A stretch of 64,000 nt of DNA from Dechloromonas aromatica (nom. nud.) (GTDB lineage Bacteria; Pseudomonadota; Gammaproteobacteria; Burkholderiales; Rhodocyclaceae): contig JAFIHA010000009.1 in assembly GCA_017848965.1 (NCBI GenBank), positions 62,001-126,000 on the forward strand, read 5' to 3'. Numbering within the stretch: position 1 is the stretch's first letter; each line of letters starts with the position of its first letter. Shown here piece by piece: positions 34,610 through 45,562 of this stretch. The notes below the pieces were generated by a model, which did not search any database, had not been told where the DNA came from, and saw only the letters and a program-made list of their open reading frames with translations. The translations under genes were made by a program, and so were the position numbers.

Positions 34610-36174
34610 GAATCACTCCTCCCGGAAACAATGAAATGGCCACCGCCGGCATCGGCCTTCAGGGTCAGCGCGCCGCCGTTGGCGACGCACAACTCGCGGG
34701 CGATGAACAGGCCGAGGCCGGTACCCAGGGTATGGGTGGTGAAAAAGGGTTCGAACACCTGGTCGCGCAATTCTGGCGGGACGCCGGGACCATCGTCGAT
34801 GACGTGCAATTCTACCCAGCCCTGACCAGCTGCGGAAATCGCCTGAACCCGAACCGCCGCACTGCCGCGCGTCGAATGGCGCAGCGCGTTGCCGACCAGG
34901 TTCCACAGCACCTGGTGCAGGTGCGAACGATCGAAGCAGACCACCAGCCCGGCCGGCACATCGAGGGCGATGGTGGTCGGCGGCAGGTTTTCGTTGCTCA
35001 GCAGGTCTACCGCGAAATTGCCGAGGAATTCGCGCAGCGAGATCACCTCGACCTGCGGCTGCTTCTGCCGGCCGAGTTCGAGCACGTCGCTGACGATGCG
35101 GTCGAGGCGCGCCGTGTTGTCGCCGATGATGCGCAGCAGGCGCTCGTAGAGGTCGCCGCGCCGTTCCTCGCGCAGCAGTTCCGAGGCGTGGCTGATCGCC
35201 GACAGCGGGTTGCGGATTTCGTGCGCGATGCTCGCCGTCAGCCGGCCGAGCGCCGCCAGCTTGAGTTGCTTGGCCTGTTCCTTGATGCGGCCGACGTCCT
35301 CGATGAAGACCAGGACCTCACCGTCGGAACTGGCAGTCGATTCGAAACGCGCGCCCAGTTCGGCGTTGCCGACACCGGAAAGCAGCACGCTGTCGTTGCT
35401 GCTGCCGGCCAGCCAATGGGTCAGCGCCGCGCCCAGGGTCGGCGCGTGCACCGCCAGGTTGCCGCCGCTTGGCGGCAGACCAAGCAGGCGCACCGCCATC
35501 GGGTTGTGGCGGACAATCTCGCCGTCGCGGGTGACGATCAAGACGCCATCCTGCATCCGCTCGACGACGCGCTGGTTGATCCTGATCTGGTTGTTGAGGG
35601 CGATGCCACGCCGGCGGGCGAGGTCTTCGTTGACCATCACTCGCTGGCCGAGCAGACGGGCAAGAATTGCCGTCGCGAAATAACCGGCCGAGATGAAGCC
35701 GGCCTGGACCAGGCCGCTCTGCTCGAAATCGAGCAGAAAAACCCCCAGCGTCTGCGACACCAGCGCCGCCAAGGTCGCCAGCGCCGCGTACAGGAGAACC
35801 AGGCGCCCCTGGCCGACCAGACTGGCCGCCGCCAGAGAGATCAGCAGGATCAAGCCGAAGCCGCTGCTGACGCCGCCGGCGATCAGCATCAAGGCGGCGA
35901 GGACGACGATGTCGACGATGACCTGGAACGAAAGCTGGAAGTTGAAGTGTTGCTGCCAGAAGCGCGCCAGCGCCAGACCGCCGGCGGTACATACCAGATG
36001 CGCGCCGACCAGCGAGAAGGTGAGCAGCGAGGGCATCATGTTGAGGCGCAGGTTCCAGTCGCCGGGAAAAAGCAGCGCCAGCAGCGCCAGACTGCCGAGC
36101 AGCAGGCGATAGAGGACGAAATACTGGAAGGAGCGCCAGTTCGGCACCCAGGTGTCGTTCAGCCAGCCCTGCAC
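34567..36174 (-). CDS. pilS: PilS-like membrane sensor histidine kinase
   Basis: Sensor kinase of 535 residues with six hydrophobic segments in the first 200 residues (no large periplasmic loop), a PAS-like domain near 210-310 (VVERMQDGVLIVTRDGEIVRHN), HisKA with the phospho-His in SIAHEIRNPLSA near 335, and HATPase_c with N-box NLVGNALRHS and G-box GTGLGLFIAREL. This is the PilS architecture. The long ATG frame runs through the upstream gene, so I prefer GTG 36174, one base after that gene's stop and preceded by GGGGG. Confidence 0.87.
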   Translation of the reverse strand: MQGWLNDTWVPNWRSFQYFVLYRLLLGSLALLALLFPGDWNLRLNMMPSLLTFSLVGAHLVCTAGGLALARFWQQHFNFQLSFQVIVDIVVLAALMLIAGGVSSGFGLILLISLAAASLVGQGRLVLLYAALATLAALVSQTLGVFLLDFEQSGLVQAGFISAGYFATAILARLLGQRVMVNEDLARRRGIALNNQIRINQRVVERMQDGVLIVTRDGEIVRHNPMAVRLLGLPPSGGNLAVHAPTLGAALTHWLAGSSNDSVLLSGVGNAELGARFESTASSDGEVLVFIEDVGRIKEQAKQLKLAALGRLTASIAHEIRNPLSAISHASELLREERRGDLYERLLRIIGDNTARLDRIVSDVLELGRQKQPQVEVISLREFLGNFAVDLLSNENLPPTTIALDVPAGLVVCFDRSHLHQVLWNLVGNALRHSTRGSAAVRVQAISAAGQGWVELHVIDDGPGVPPELRDQVFEPFFTTHTLGTGLGLFIARELCVANGGALTLKADAGGGHFIVSGRSDSCPLPVASDARAAS

Positions 36175-36175
36175 C

Positions 36176-36403
36176 TCAGCCCCCGGCGCGCCGGGCGGCG
36201 TCGCGATGCGCCGCGTTGCAGTAGTGACGAGCACCGTCGGCCAGAGCGTCGCTTTCCGGCAGATGTACGCCGCAATGGGCGCAACGCACCATGCGCTCGA
36301 CCGGCCGTGGCGTCTCCGATGGCGGCACGGCGCCATCCCGGCCCTTGCGCCAGTGCCACCAGAGAAGCGCGCCGAGCGCGAGCAGCAGCAGGTATTTCAG
36401 CAT
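36176..36403 (-). CDS. PP0621-family small membrane-anchored CxxC protein
   Basis: 75-residue protein with one N-terminal membrane segment (about 2-18), a basic stretch, and a small zinc-finger-like region VRCAHCGVHLPESDALADG (Cys pair near 41-44) followed by HYCNAAHRD, giving CxxC plus C and H ligands. This matches the PP0621 family often found next to pilSR. It directly precedes pilS; function is not established. Confidence 0.75.
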   Translation of the reverse strand: MLKYLLLLALGALLWWHWRKGRDGAVPPSETPRPVERMVRCAHCGVHLPESDALADGARHYCNAAHRDAARRAGG

Positions 36404-36404
36404 T

Positions 36405-37043
36405 TCACCCGGCCTGGCCGGGCTTTTCGACCCACTCGATGATCGCCTGCCATTGCTCGAGGTCGCGCTCGGCGCGCGAGCGCGGCAGGTCGAACAGGGT
36501 CAGCCCGGCGGCCGCGGCCTGGACATAGACCTGGGTGTCGCGCAGGTAGGCCAGCACCGGCAGCTCGAAGCTGGCGAAGAAACGCTCCAGTTCGGCGGCG
36601 GCGCGCGTCCGTCCATCGACCCGCATGCCGATCACGGCGACGTCGGCCTTGCCCTTGCGCACGGCCTTCTCGTCGAGCAGGGCTTCGAGGAAGTGGCGGG
36701 TGGCGCGCATGTCGAACAGCGAGGGCTGGACCGGCACGATCACCCGCGTCGACAGCTTCAGCACCTTGTCGAGCTGTTTGCCGTGCAGGCCGGCCGGGGT
36801 ATCGAGGACGACGTGCGAGGTGCCCTTGGGCGGCCGCGCGATGCGATCGGGACCGATTTCCCAGGTTTCGATCGTCGGCAATGCGAACGGGCGCGTCGCC
36901 AGCCATTCGCGCGCCGACTGCTGGCGGTCGATGTCGCCGAGCATCACATCATGGCCGCGACTGGCGAAATAGCCGGCCAGGTTGGTGGCCAGCGTGCTCT
37001 TGCCGGAACCGCCCTTGGGATTGGCGACGAGGAAGCCTTTCAT
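36405..37043 (-). CDS. ParA/MinD-family ATPase (orphan)
   Basis: 212-residue deviant Walker ATPase with KGGSGKST near 9-16, the switch region VVLDTPAGLHGKQ near 75 and IVPVQPSLFDMRATR near 100. No ParB or MinE partner is nearby, so it is an orphan ParA-type protein, possibly positioning a cell-envelope structure. ATG 37043 overlaps the upstream gene's stop (ATGA), and its own stop is 2 bp from the PP0621-type gene, which places it in the pilSR-ampD transcript. Confidence 0.83.
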   Translation of the reverse strand: MKGFLVANPKGGSGKSTLATNLAGYFASRGHDVMLGDIDRQQSAREWLATRPFALPTIETWEIGPDRIARPPKGTSHVVLDTPAGLHGKQLDKVLKLSTRVIVPVQPSLFDMRATRHFLEALLDEKAVRKGKADVAVIGMRVDGRTRAAAELERFFASFELPVLAYLRDTQVYVQAAAAGLTLFDLPRSRAERDLEQWQAIIEWVEKPGQAG

Positions 37044-38368
37044 TCCCTTTCCTTCTTGTCGAGGATGCTGCGCACCAGGTTGACGTGCTCGCGCAGCGTA
37101 TAGACCAGATCGGTGAAACCGAGCGGCACATGCAGTTCGGCCGCCTCTTCGTCGAGCGCGTCGAGCCGCTGCCGGTATTCCGCCAGACGCGCCGGGTCGT
37201 AATGGTTCTTCAGGTCGTCCTCGAGGAACTTCAGCTCGCCGTAGCAACGGAAGACCTTGGATTTCACCCGCCAGCTATAGAGCGCCGGCGCCACCCGCAA
37301 CAGCGGGATGAGCAGAGCGATCACCGGCACCAGCAGGACGATCAGCCGGTCGACCAGAACGGCCAGCCAGAAAGGCAGGTAGCGCTGCAGGAAGGGCGGA
37401 CCGGACTTGAAGAAACGCTCGGCCTCCGACGACAGCGGCAGCATGCCGTCCATGTACGAGGGAAACTCGTTGGCCGTCTGGAAGAAACCCGGCTTGCCGT
37501 GGATCTGCCGCGCCGCCTGCAGCAGCAGGTTCTGCAGTGCCGGATGCAGGTCGTCGCGCACCACCAGGCTGGCGGTCGGCGCCAGCACCCGGGTGTCGGC
37601 GGGCGGGATGTCGAGGACCAGATCGGCCACCCCCTGCGGCATGGTGAGCCGGGTCAGGAAGGGATAACGCCGCTCGTAGGCGAAGGACTGGGAAAAATTC
37701 ATCAGCTTGATGCCGGGCGAACGCAACAGCACCTGGACCACCGGCGCATGCTCGGCGGCGATGATGAAGGCGGCGTCAATGCGCCCCTGCTGCAGCTCCT
37801 CGGCGGCATCCAGCCCGGAAATCGGCAGCGTGTTCTGGCGAAAATCGACATCGTTGTCCTCCAGCAGGCGCTGCGCCAGTTGCCGGATGCCGGAGCCTTC
37901 CTGGCCGATGGCGATGCGCTTGCCGCGCAACTCGCTCAGGCGCTCGATCGTCTCACCCTGATAGAAGACCCAGACCGGCTCGTAGAACATGCTGCCCAAC
38001 GACAGCAGCCCCCAGTTTTCCGGCTCCTCGTCGATCCGGCTCTCGTCTACCGGCTCGATGACGCCGCCCTGGACGAAGCCGATCTGCGCTTCGCCGCTCC
38101 TGAGCCTTTCAAGGTTCTGCACCGAGCCCTCGGAGGTCCGCACCTCCAGCGTGATCCCGGAGCGCGCCAGGATCGCCGCGTAGCGCTTGGCAAACTGGTA
38201 GTAGGCGCCGCTCTCGCCGCCGCTGGTCATCACCACGTGGCGCGGCGGCGCCGGCTCGACGAACTGGAAGGCGACGACGAAACCGATGCCGGCGATCAAA
38301 AAGATCCACCAGGCTGTCGCGAACAGGTCGCGCAGCGAGATAAGTCCAGCCTTGATTTTCGCCATCAT
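37040..38368 (-). CDS. TAXI-family TRAP-type solute-binding protein, membrane-anchored
   Basis: 442-residue protein with an N-terminal membrane segment (about 18-36), a TAXI/TRAP receptor domain (MTSGGESGAYYQFAKRYAAIL near 47-67, LRGKRIAIGQEGSG near 148, IDAAFIIAAEHAP near 195) and a C-terminal part with two hydrophobic segments near 340-370 followed by a cytoplasmic coiled-coil-like tail. No TRAP permease genes are adjacent. Such anchored TAXI proteins may act as sensors or receptors; the ligand is unknown. It overlaps the ParA-type gene by 4 nt. Confidence 0.8.
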   Translation of the reverse strand: MMAKIKAGLISLRDLFATAWWIFLIAGIGFVVAFQFVEPAPPRHVVMTSGGESGAYYQFAKRYAAILARSGITLEVRTSEGSVQNLERLRSGEAQIGFVQGGVIEPVDESRIDEEPENWGLLSLGSMFYEPVWVFYQGETIERLSELRGKRIAIGQEGSGIRQLAQRLLEDNDVDFRQNTLPISGLDAAEELQQGRIDAAFIIAAEHAPVVQVLLRSPGIKLMNFSQSFAYERRYPFLTRLTMPQGVADLVLDIPPADTRVLAPTASLVVRDDLHPALQNLLLQAARQIHGKPGFFQTANEFPSYMDGMLPLSSEAERFFKSGPPFLQRYLPFWLAVLVDRLIVLLVPVIALLIPLLRVAPALYSWRVKSKVFRCYGELKFLEDDLKNHYDPARLAEYRQRLDALDEEAAELHVPLGFTDLVYTLREHVNLVRSILDKKERE

Positions 38369-38457
38369 GCGTGCTCGGGAAAACCCTGTCGTCGTCGAGA
38401 CTGCGAGGGTAACACCAGCAGCGCTTGCGATCTAGCGCGCGGCCGGCACGGACACCG

Positions 38458-40596
38458 TCATACCGGCGTCAGCTTGGCGTACTCCAGCGCCAGCCATTTC
38501 ATGCCGGCGCCGCCGCCGAAGTTGACCTGGACCCGCGCGTCGGCACCGCGCCCTTCGGTGGCGACGATGACGCCGAAACCGAACTTGGCATGCTCGACGT
38601 TCTGCCCGATGCGCAGGCCGCCAGCGACCGGCTCGCTGCTGGCGGCGGCGTAGCCGCCCCAGGTCGGCGCCGGGGCCGCGGCCTTCTTGTTGAGCTTGAG
38701 CAGCAGCTCCTCCGGAATCTCGTCGAAAAAGGACGAGGCCGTGCAATAGCGCGTCTGCCCGTGCAGCATCCGCGTCTGCGCGCACGAGAGATAAAGCCGC
38801 TGGCGGGCACGCGTGACCGCGACGTACATCAGCCGGCGCTCTTCCTCCAGGCCGTCGCGCCCCTCGCTGACCGCGTTCTCGTGCGGGAACAGGCCCTGCT
38901 CGAGGCCGCTGATAAAGACGACGTCGAACTCCAGCCCCTTGGCCGCGTGCACCGACATCAGCTGGACCGCTTCCTGGCCCTCACCGGCCTGGTGCTCGCC
39001 GGATTCGAGCGAGGCGTGGGCGAGGAAGGAAGCGAGCGCCCCGCCCTCGCCGACCGCCCCTTCGTCATCGACGAAGCTGGCGGCGGCGTTGATCAGTTCG
39101 TCGAGGTTCTCCAGGCGCTCCTGGCCTTCCTTCTCCAGCCGGTAATGCTGGGCCAGACCGGACTTCTCGACGACATGCTCGATGATCTCGGGCAGCGGCA
39201 GCTTCTCGGTCTCCTGGCGCAGCGTCTCGACCAGCCGGATGAAGGCGCCGACGCTCTGGCCAGCCTTGCCGGTCAGCGAAGCGGCGGCGTTATAGAGGCT
39301 GGAATTCATCTGGTGCGCGGCGGCCTGCAGGTTTTCCAGCGAGCGGGCGCCGATGCCGCGGGTCGGGAAGTTCACGACGCGCAGGAAGGCGGTGTCGTCG
39401 TCCGGATTGCCCAGCAGGCGCAGGTAGGCGAGCGCGTGCTTGACTTCCTGGCGCTCGAAGAAGCGCAGGCCGCCATAGACCTTGTAGGGCACGCCCTTGG
39501 TGAACAGCTCGTGTTCGAGCACGCGCGACTGGGCGTTCGAACGGTAGAGGATGGCGCATTGCGTCGCCGGCACGCCGTCGCGCACCAGTTCGCGGATTTC
39601 GTCGACGATGAAGCGCGCCTCGTCGATGTCCGAATAGGCTTCGAAGGCGCGGATCGGCTCGCCGTCGCCGGCGTCGGTCCACAGGTTCTTGCCGAGGCGC
39701 TCGCGGTTGTACTTGATGATCGCGTTGGCAGCGGCCAGGATGTTGCCGTGCGAGCGGTAGTTCTGCTCGAGACGGATGATGTTGTCGGCGCAGTAGTCGC
39801 GTTCGAAGTCGCGCATGTTGCCGACCTCGGCGCCACGAAAGCGGTAGATCGACTGATCGTCGTCGCCGACCGCGAAGAGCTTGGCGCCACCGCCAGCGAG
39901 CAATTGCAGCCAGGCGTATTGCAGCTTGTTGGTATCCTGGAACTCATCGACCAGGATGTGCCGGAAACGCTGCTGGTAATGCGTGCGCAGCGGCTCGTTG
40001 CGCTGCAGCAGCTCGTGGCAGCGCAACAGCAGCTCGGCGAAATCGCAGACGCCCTCGCGGTTGCACTGGGCCTCATACTCGGCATAAATCTCGACGCGCT
40101 TCTGCGTGTAGTGGTCGTACACCTCGGCCTGACCGGCACGCACGCCCTGCTCCTTGTGCGCGTTGATGAAATGGCACAGCTCGCGCGGCGGGTACTTCTC
40201 GTCGTCGATGTTGAGGTTCTTCAGGAGGCGCTTGACCATCGCCAACTGGTCGGCCGAATCGAGGATCTGGAAAGTCTGCGGCAGACCCGCCTCGCGGTAG
40301 TGCGCGCGCAACAGCCGGTTGCACAGGCCGTGGAAGGTGCCGATCCACATCCCGCGCACGTTGATCGGCACCAGCGCCGACAGGCGCGCAGTCATTTCCT
40401 TGGCCGCCTTGTTGGTGAAGGTCACCGCCATCACGCCGTGCGGCCCGACCTGACCAGTCGAGATCAGCCAGGCGATGCGCGTCGTCAGCACCCGCGTCTT
40501 GCCACTGCCGGCGCCGGCCAGGATCAGCGCATGCACCGGCGGCAGCGTCACGGCCTGCAGTTGAGGAGGATTGAGGTTGGCGAGCAGGTCGGACAT
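38458..40596 (-). CDS. uvrD: UvrD/Rep-family DNA helicase II
   Basis: SF1A 3'-5' DNA helicase, 712 residues. Walker A AGAGSGKT near 28-35, motif Ia VMAVTFTNKAAKEM near 56, motif II ILVDEFQDTN near 215, motif III GDDDQSIYRFRGA near 243, motif IV/V-VI blocks (QNYRSHGNIL, LMSVHAAKGLEFDVVF and ERRLMYVAVTRARQRLYLS). The C-terminal Tudor-like extension (EHAKFGFGVIVATEGRG) points to UvrD/PcrA rather than Rep. Repair and replication helicase. Single-gene unit by spacing. Confidence 0.93.
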   Translation of the reverse strand: MSDLLANLNPPQLQAVTLPPVHALILAGAGSGKTRVLTTRIAWLISTGQVGPHGVMAVTFTNKAAKEMTARLSALVPINVRGMWIGTFHGLCNRLLRAHYREAGLPQTFQILDSADQLAMVKRLLKNLNIDDEKYPPRELCHFINAHKEQGVRAGQAEVYDHYTQKRVEIYAEYEAQCNREGVCDFAELLLRCHELLQRNEPLRTHYQQRFRHILVDEFQDTNKLQYAWLQLLAGGGAKLFAVGDDDQSIYRFRGAEVGNMRDFERDYCADNIIRLEQNYRSHGNILAAANAIIKYNRERLGKNLWTDAGDGEPIRAFEAYSDIDEARFIVDEIRELVRDGVPATQCAILYRSNAQSRVLEHELFTKGVPYKVYGGLRFFERQEVKHALAYLRLLGNPDDDTAFLRVVNFPTRGIGARSLENLQAAAHQMNSSLYNAAASLTGKAGQSVGAFIRLVETLRQETEKLPLPEIIEHVVEKSGLAQHYRLEKEGQERLENLDELINAAASFVDDEGAVGEGGALASFLAHASLESGEHQAGEGQEAVQLMSVHAAKGLEFDVVFISGLEQGLFPHENAVSEGRDGLEEERRLMYVAVTRARQRLYLSCAQTRMLHGQTRYCTASSFFDEIPEELLLKLNKKAAAPAPTWGGYAAASSEPVAGGLRIGQNVEHAKFGFGVIVATEGRGADARVQVNFGGGAGMKWLALEYAKLTPV

Positions 40597-40838
40597 GGCG
40601 GCAGGGGATTACGGAGAGGGGCGGACAGTGTACAATGCCGGCCGCGCTTTGTTGGGCAAGTGGTCAAACCACTTTGTTGCAATTGTGCAACGCAACAACA
40701 CAAACCGACAATTTGTTACACGCCAGCCGGGGTGCCAAAAGTATACTGGCAACAAATATATTGCAGTGCACAAAACTATTTGCCCACGAGGCAGTCGAAT
40801 GGAATGGGGTCACCACCGTGACCGACAAGGAGCAGCAA
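40597..40838. promoter_or_regulatory. Intergenic region with TGCA-rich inverted repeats
   Basis: 242-bp divergent gap between uvrD and the 116-residue gene. It holds TTGCA-N4-TGCAA (40677-40690), TGCCA-N9-TGGCA (40733-40751) overlapping a TATACT hexamer (40742-40747), and TTGCAGTGCACAA near 40761. These look like operators, and TGCA-rich sites recall PhaR targets near phasin genes, but this is only suggestive. No well-spaced -35 is seen. Confidence 0.4.
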
Positions 40839-41189
40839 ATGAACAACATGCAATCACCGAAAATCCTCCCCTGGATCGCCAAGCGCGCCGGCATCAGTGA
40901 AGAACTGGCGCTCAAGCTGTGGCGTCGCGCCGTCGGCGAAGCCGAAACCCTGACCGGCCAATCGTCCGGCGCCGAGTTCTCCGGCCTGGCCATCGAGCGC
41001 TTCCTGGCCATCGTCGAAGACGAAGCCGACACCCAGTCCGCCGCCAAGCTGTCGCCGGCCCCGCAACTGAGCTGGCTCTGGCGTCACCAGACCCGGATGT
41101 CGCTGCTGTCGCTGATGGCCGCGCAGAATACCTACCAGTTCTGGCAGAACACCTGGAACGACATGGTCGGCCAAAAAAAAGCCGCCTGA
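40839..41189 (+). CDS. Unrecognised 116-residue helical protein
   Basis: I do not recognise this gene. ATG 40839 has AAGGAG 6 nt upstream, a textbook start, and the frame ends KKAA then TGA. The protein is predicted mostly helical, without signal peptide or membrane span. The N-terminal ILPWIAKRAGISEELALKLWRRA resembles a small helical DNA/protein-binding motif, and the C-terminus is Trp/Gln-rich (SWLWRHQTRMSLL, then TYQFWQNTWNDMV). The upstream region carries TGCA-type repeats, so a PHA-granule-associated role is one weak possibility. Codon use is like its neighbours. Confidence 0.7.
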   Translation: MNNMQSPKILPWIAKRAGISEELALKLWRRAVGEAETLTGQSSGAEFSGLAIERFLAIVEDEADTQSAAKLSPAPQLSWLWRHQTRMSLLSLMAAQNTYQFWQNTWNDMVGQKKAA

Positions 41190-41231
41190 CCGGACGTCGC
41201 TGACGTTCGGCCCGTTGCGCCGCGAGCCGGC

Positions 41232-41264
41232 GGCGTGACGGGGAACCGCCCGGCACGTCACGCC
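41232..41264 (+). other. 8-bp inverted repeat after the 116-residue gene
   Basis: GGCGTGAC (41232-41239) pairs exactly with GTCACGCC (41257-41264) across a 17-nt, GC-rich loop. No T-run follows, so it is at best a Rho-assisted 3' end or an RNA-stability hairpin before leuS. Confidence 0.35.
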
Positions 41265-41286
41265 CTGCGCGCGCGGGAAATGCTGA

Positions 41287-43971
<2,685 letters not shown>

Positions 43972-43981
43972 GGAAAACGCC

Positions 43982-44497
43982 ATGCGCCTGCTGCGCCCGC
44001 TGTTCGCCCTGATCCTCGTCGCCGCCCTCGCCGGCTGCGGCTTCCATCTGCGCGGCGCGGGCGGCAACACGCTGCCCTACAAGACGATGGCCATCGCGCT
44101 GCCGGAAACCGCCGATGTCCGGATCTGGCTCGAACGCCACATCCGCGGTAGCGGCACCGAAATCGTCGCCGATCCGAAAGCGGCGGAGGCGGTCTTCCAG
44201 CAACTTGAGGACAACCGCCAGAAAACCATCCTCAGCGTCAACGCCCAGGGCCGGGTGCGTGAATACCGCCTGCAGCTGACCTACCGTTTCCGGCTGGTCA
44301 ACGCCAAGGGCGACGAGATCGTCGCTCCGAACGAACTCAGCCTGAGCCGCGATTTCAGTTTTGACGACTCGCAGGTGCTCGCCAAGGATGTCGAAGAACG
44401 CCTGCTCTGGCGCGACATGAGCAGCGATCTGGTGAACCAGATCATGCGCCGCCTGAGCATCGTCAAGCCCAGGGACCCGAGCCGGGAAACCGACTGA
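43982..44497 (+). CDS. lptE: LptE, LPS-assembly lipoprotein
   Basis: Outer-membrane lipoprotein that plugs the LptD barrel in lipopolysaccharide export, 171 residues. Lipoprotein signal with lipobox LAGC (Cys near 19) followed by GFHLRG, a conserved LptE start; the central beta-rich part ends in NQIMRRLSIVK. It sits between leuS and holA as in most proteobacteria, and its stop overlaps the holA start (TGATG). Confidence 0.93.
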   Translation: MRLLRPLFALILVAALAGCGFHLRGAGGNTLPYKTMAIALPETADVRIWLERHIRGSGTEIVADPKAAEAVFQQLEDNRQKTILSVNAQGRVREYRLQLTYRFRLVNAKGDEIVAPNELSLSRDFSFDDSQVLAKDVEERLLWRDMSSDLVNQIMRRLSIVKPRDPSRETD

Positions 44498-45528
44498 TGC
44501 TGCTCAAGGCCGAACAACTGGCCGCCCATCTCGAACGCGAACTGCGCCCGCTCTACGTCCTCTACGGCGACGAGCCGCTGCTCGTGCTGGAAGCCGCCGA
44601 CGCCATCCGCGCCCGGGCGCGCGGCGCCGGTTACAGCGAGCGAGAGGTACTGACCGTCCTGCCGCATTTCGACTGGGGCCAGTTACTCGCTGCCGGCGGC
44701 AACCTCTCGCTGTTCGGCGACAAGAAACTGATCGACCTGCGCATCCCCACCGGCAAGCCGGGCAAGGAAGGCGGCGCCGCGCTGCAGCAGTGGTGCCAGC
44801 ACCTGTCGCCCGACAACCTGCTGCTGGCCACCCTGCCCGAACTCGACTGGCGCGAGGAGAAGGCAGCCTGGTTCACGACGCTCGCCAACGCCGGCGTCGC
44901 CGTCAAGCTCAACGCCCCGCCGCTCGCCGAACTGCCCGGCTGGATCGCCGGCCGGCTGCGCCGGCAGCAGCAGAGCGCCGATCCGGAAAGCCTGAAGTTC
45001 ATCGCCGAACGCGTCGAGGGCAACCTGCTTGCCGCGCACCAGGAAATCCAGAAACTGGCCCTGCTTTACCCGGCCGGCAAGCTGAGTGATGCACAGATCC
45101 GCGACGCCGTGCTCAACGTCGCCCGCTACGACATCGACGGCCTGCGTGAAGCCCTGCTCGCCGGCGATGTCGGCCGTCTGGCCCGCACCCTCGACGGCCT
45201 GATGCAGGAGGGCGAGGCGCCGCCACTGGTGCTCTGGGCGATGAGCGAGGAAATCCGCAGCCTGACGGCGATCCGCGCCGGCCTCGACAGCGGCCGCCCG
45301 GTCGACCAATTGCTCAAGGAAGCCAAGGTCTGGGGAGCGCGCCAGAACGCCGTCAGGCGGGCCGTGCAACGCCTGGACAGCGGCGCGCTCGAGGCGGCGC
45401 TGCGGCACGCCGGCCGCATCGACGCGCTGATCAAGGGTATCGGCCAGGGCAACCTGTGGGAGGAATGCCTGCGCCTGGGCCTGCGCATCTGCGGCCAGGG
45501 TAAGCTCGACGCAAGGATTCCCGGTTAA
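44497..45528 (+). CDS. holA: DNA polymerase III delta subunit
   Basis: Delta subunit of the clamp loader, 343 residues; opens the beta clamp. N-terminal LRPLYVLYGDEPLLVLEAADAIRARAR is characteristic, followed by NLSLFGDKKLIDLRIP and the AAA+-like domain II (FIAERVEGNLLAAHQEIQKLALL). It overlaps lptE by one base. The normal essential-gene order leuS-lptE-holA is preserved. Confidence 0.95.
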   Translation: MLLKAEQLAAHLERELRPLYVLYGDEPLLVLEAADAIRARARGAGYSEREVLTVLPHFDWGQLLAAGGNLSLFGDKKLIDLRIPTGKPGKEGGAALQQWCQHLSPDNLLLATLPELDWREEKAAWFTTLANAGVAVKLNAPPLAELPGWIAGRLRRQQQSADPESLKFIAERVEGNLLAAHQEIQKLALLYPAGKLSDAQIRDAVLNVARYDIDGLREALLAGDVGRLARTLDGLMQEGEAPPLVLWAMSEEIRSLTAIRAGLDSGRPVDQLLKEAKVWGARQNAVRRAVQRLDSGALEAALRHAGRIDALIKGIGQGNLWEECLRLGLRICGQGKLDARIPG

Positions 45529-45562
45529 GCTTCCACGAAACCACATGTTTCGGGGGAATTCC

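Noticed and set aside
36175..36336. Extended N-terminus of PilS (54 extra residues from an upstream ATG)
   Set aside because: It would overlap the PP0621-type gene almost completely and gives an Arg/His-rich non-conserved stretch; GTG 36174 yields the normal PilS N-terminus.
38369..38457. Search for an RNA gene or terminator between the TAXI gene and uvrD
   Set aside because: No stable T-tailed hairpin or tRNA-like cloverleaf is visible in this 89-bp gap.
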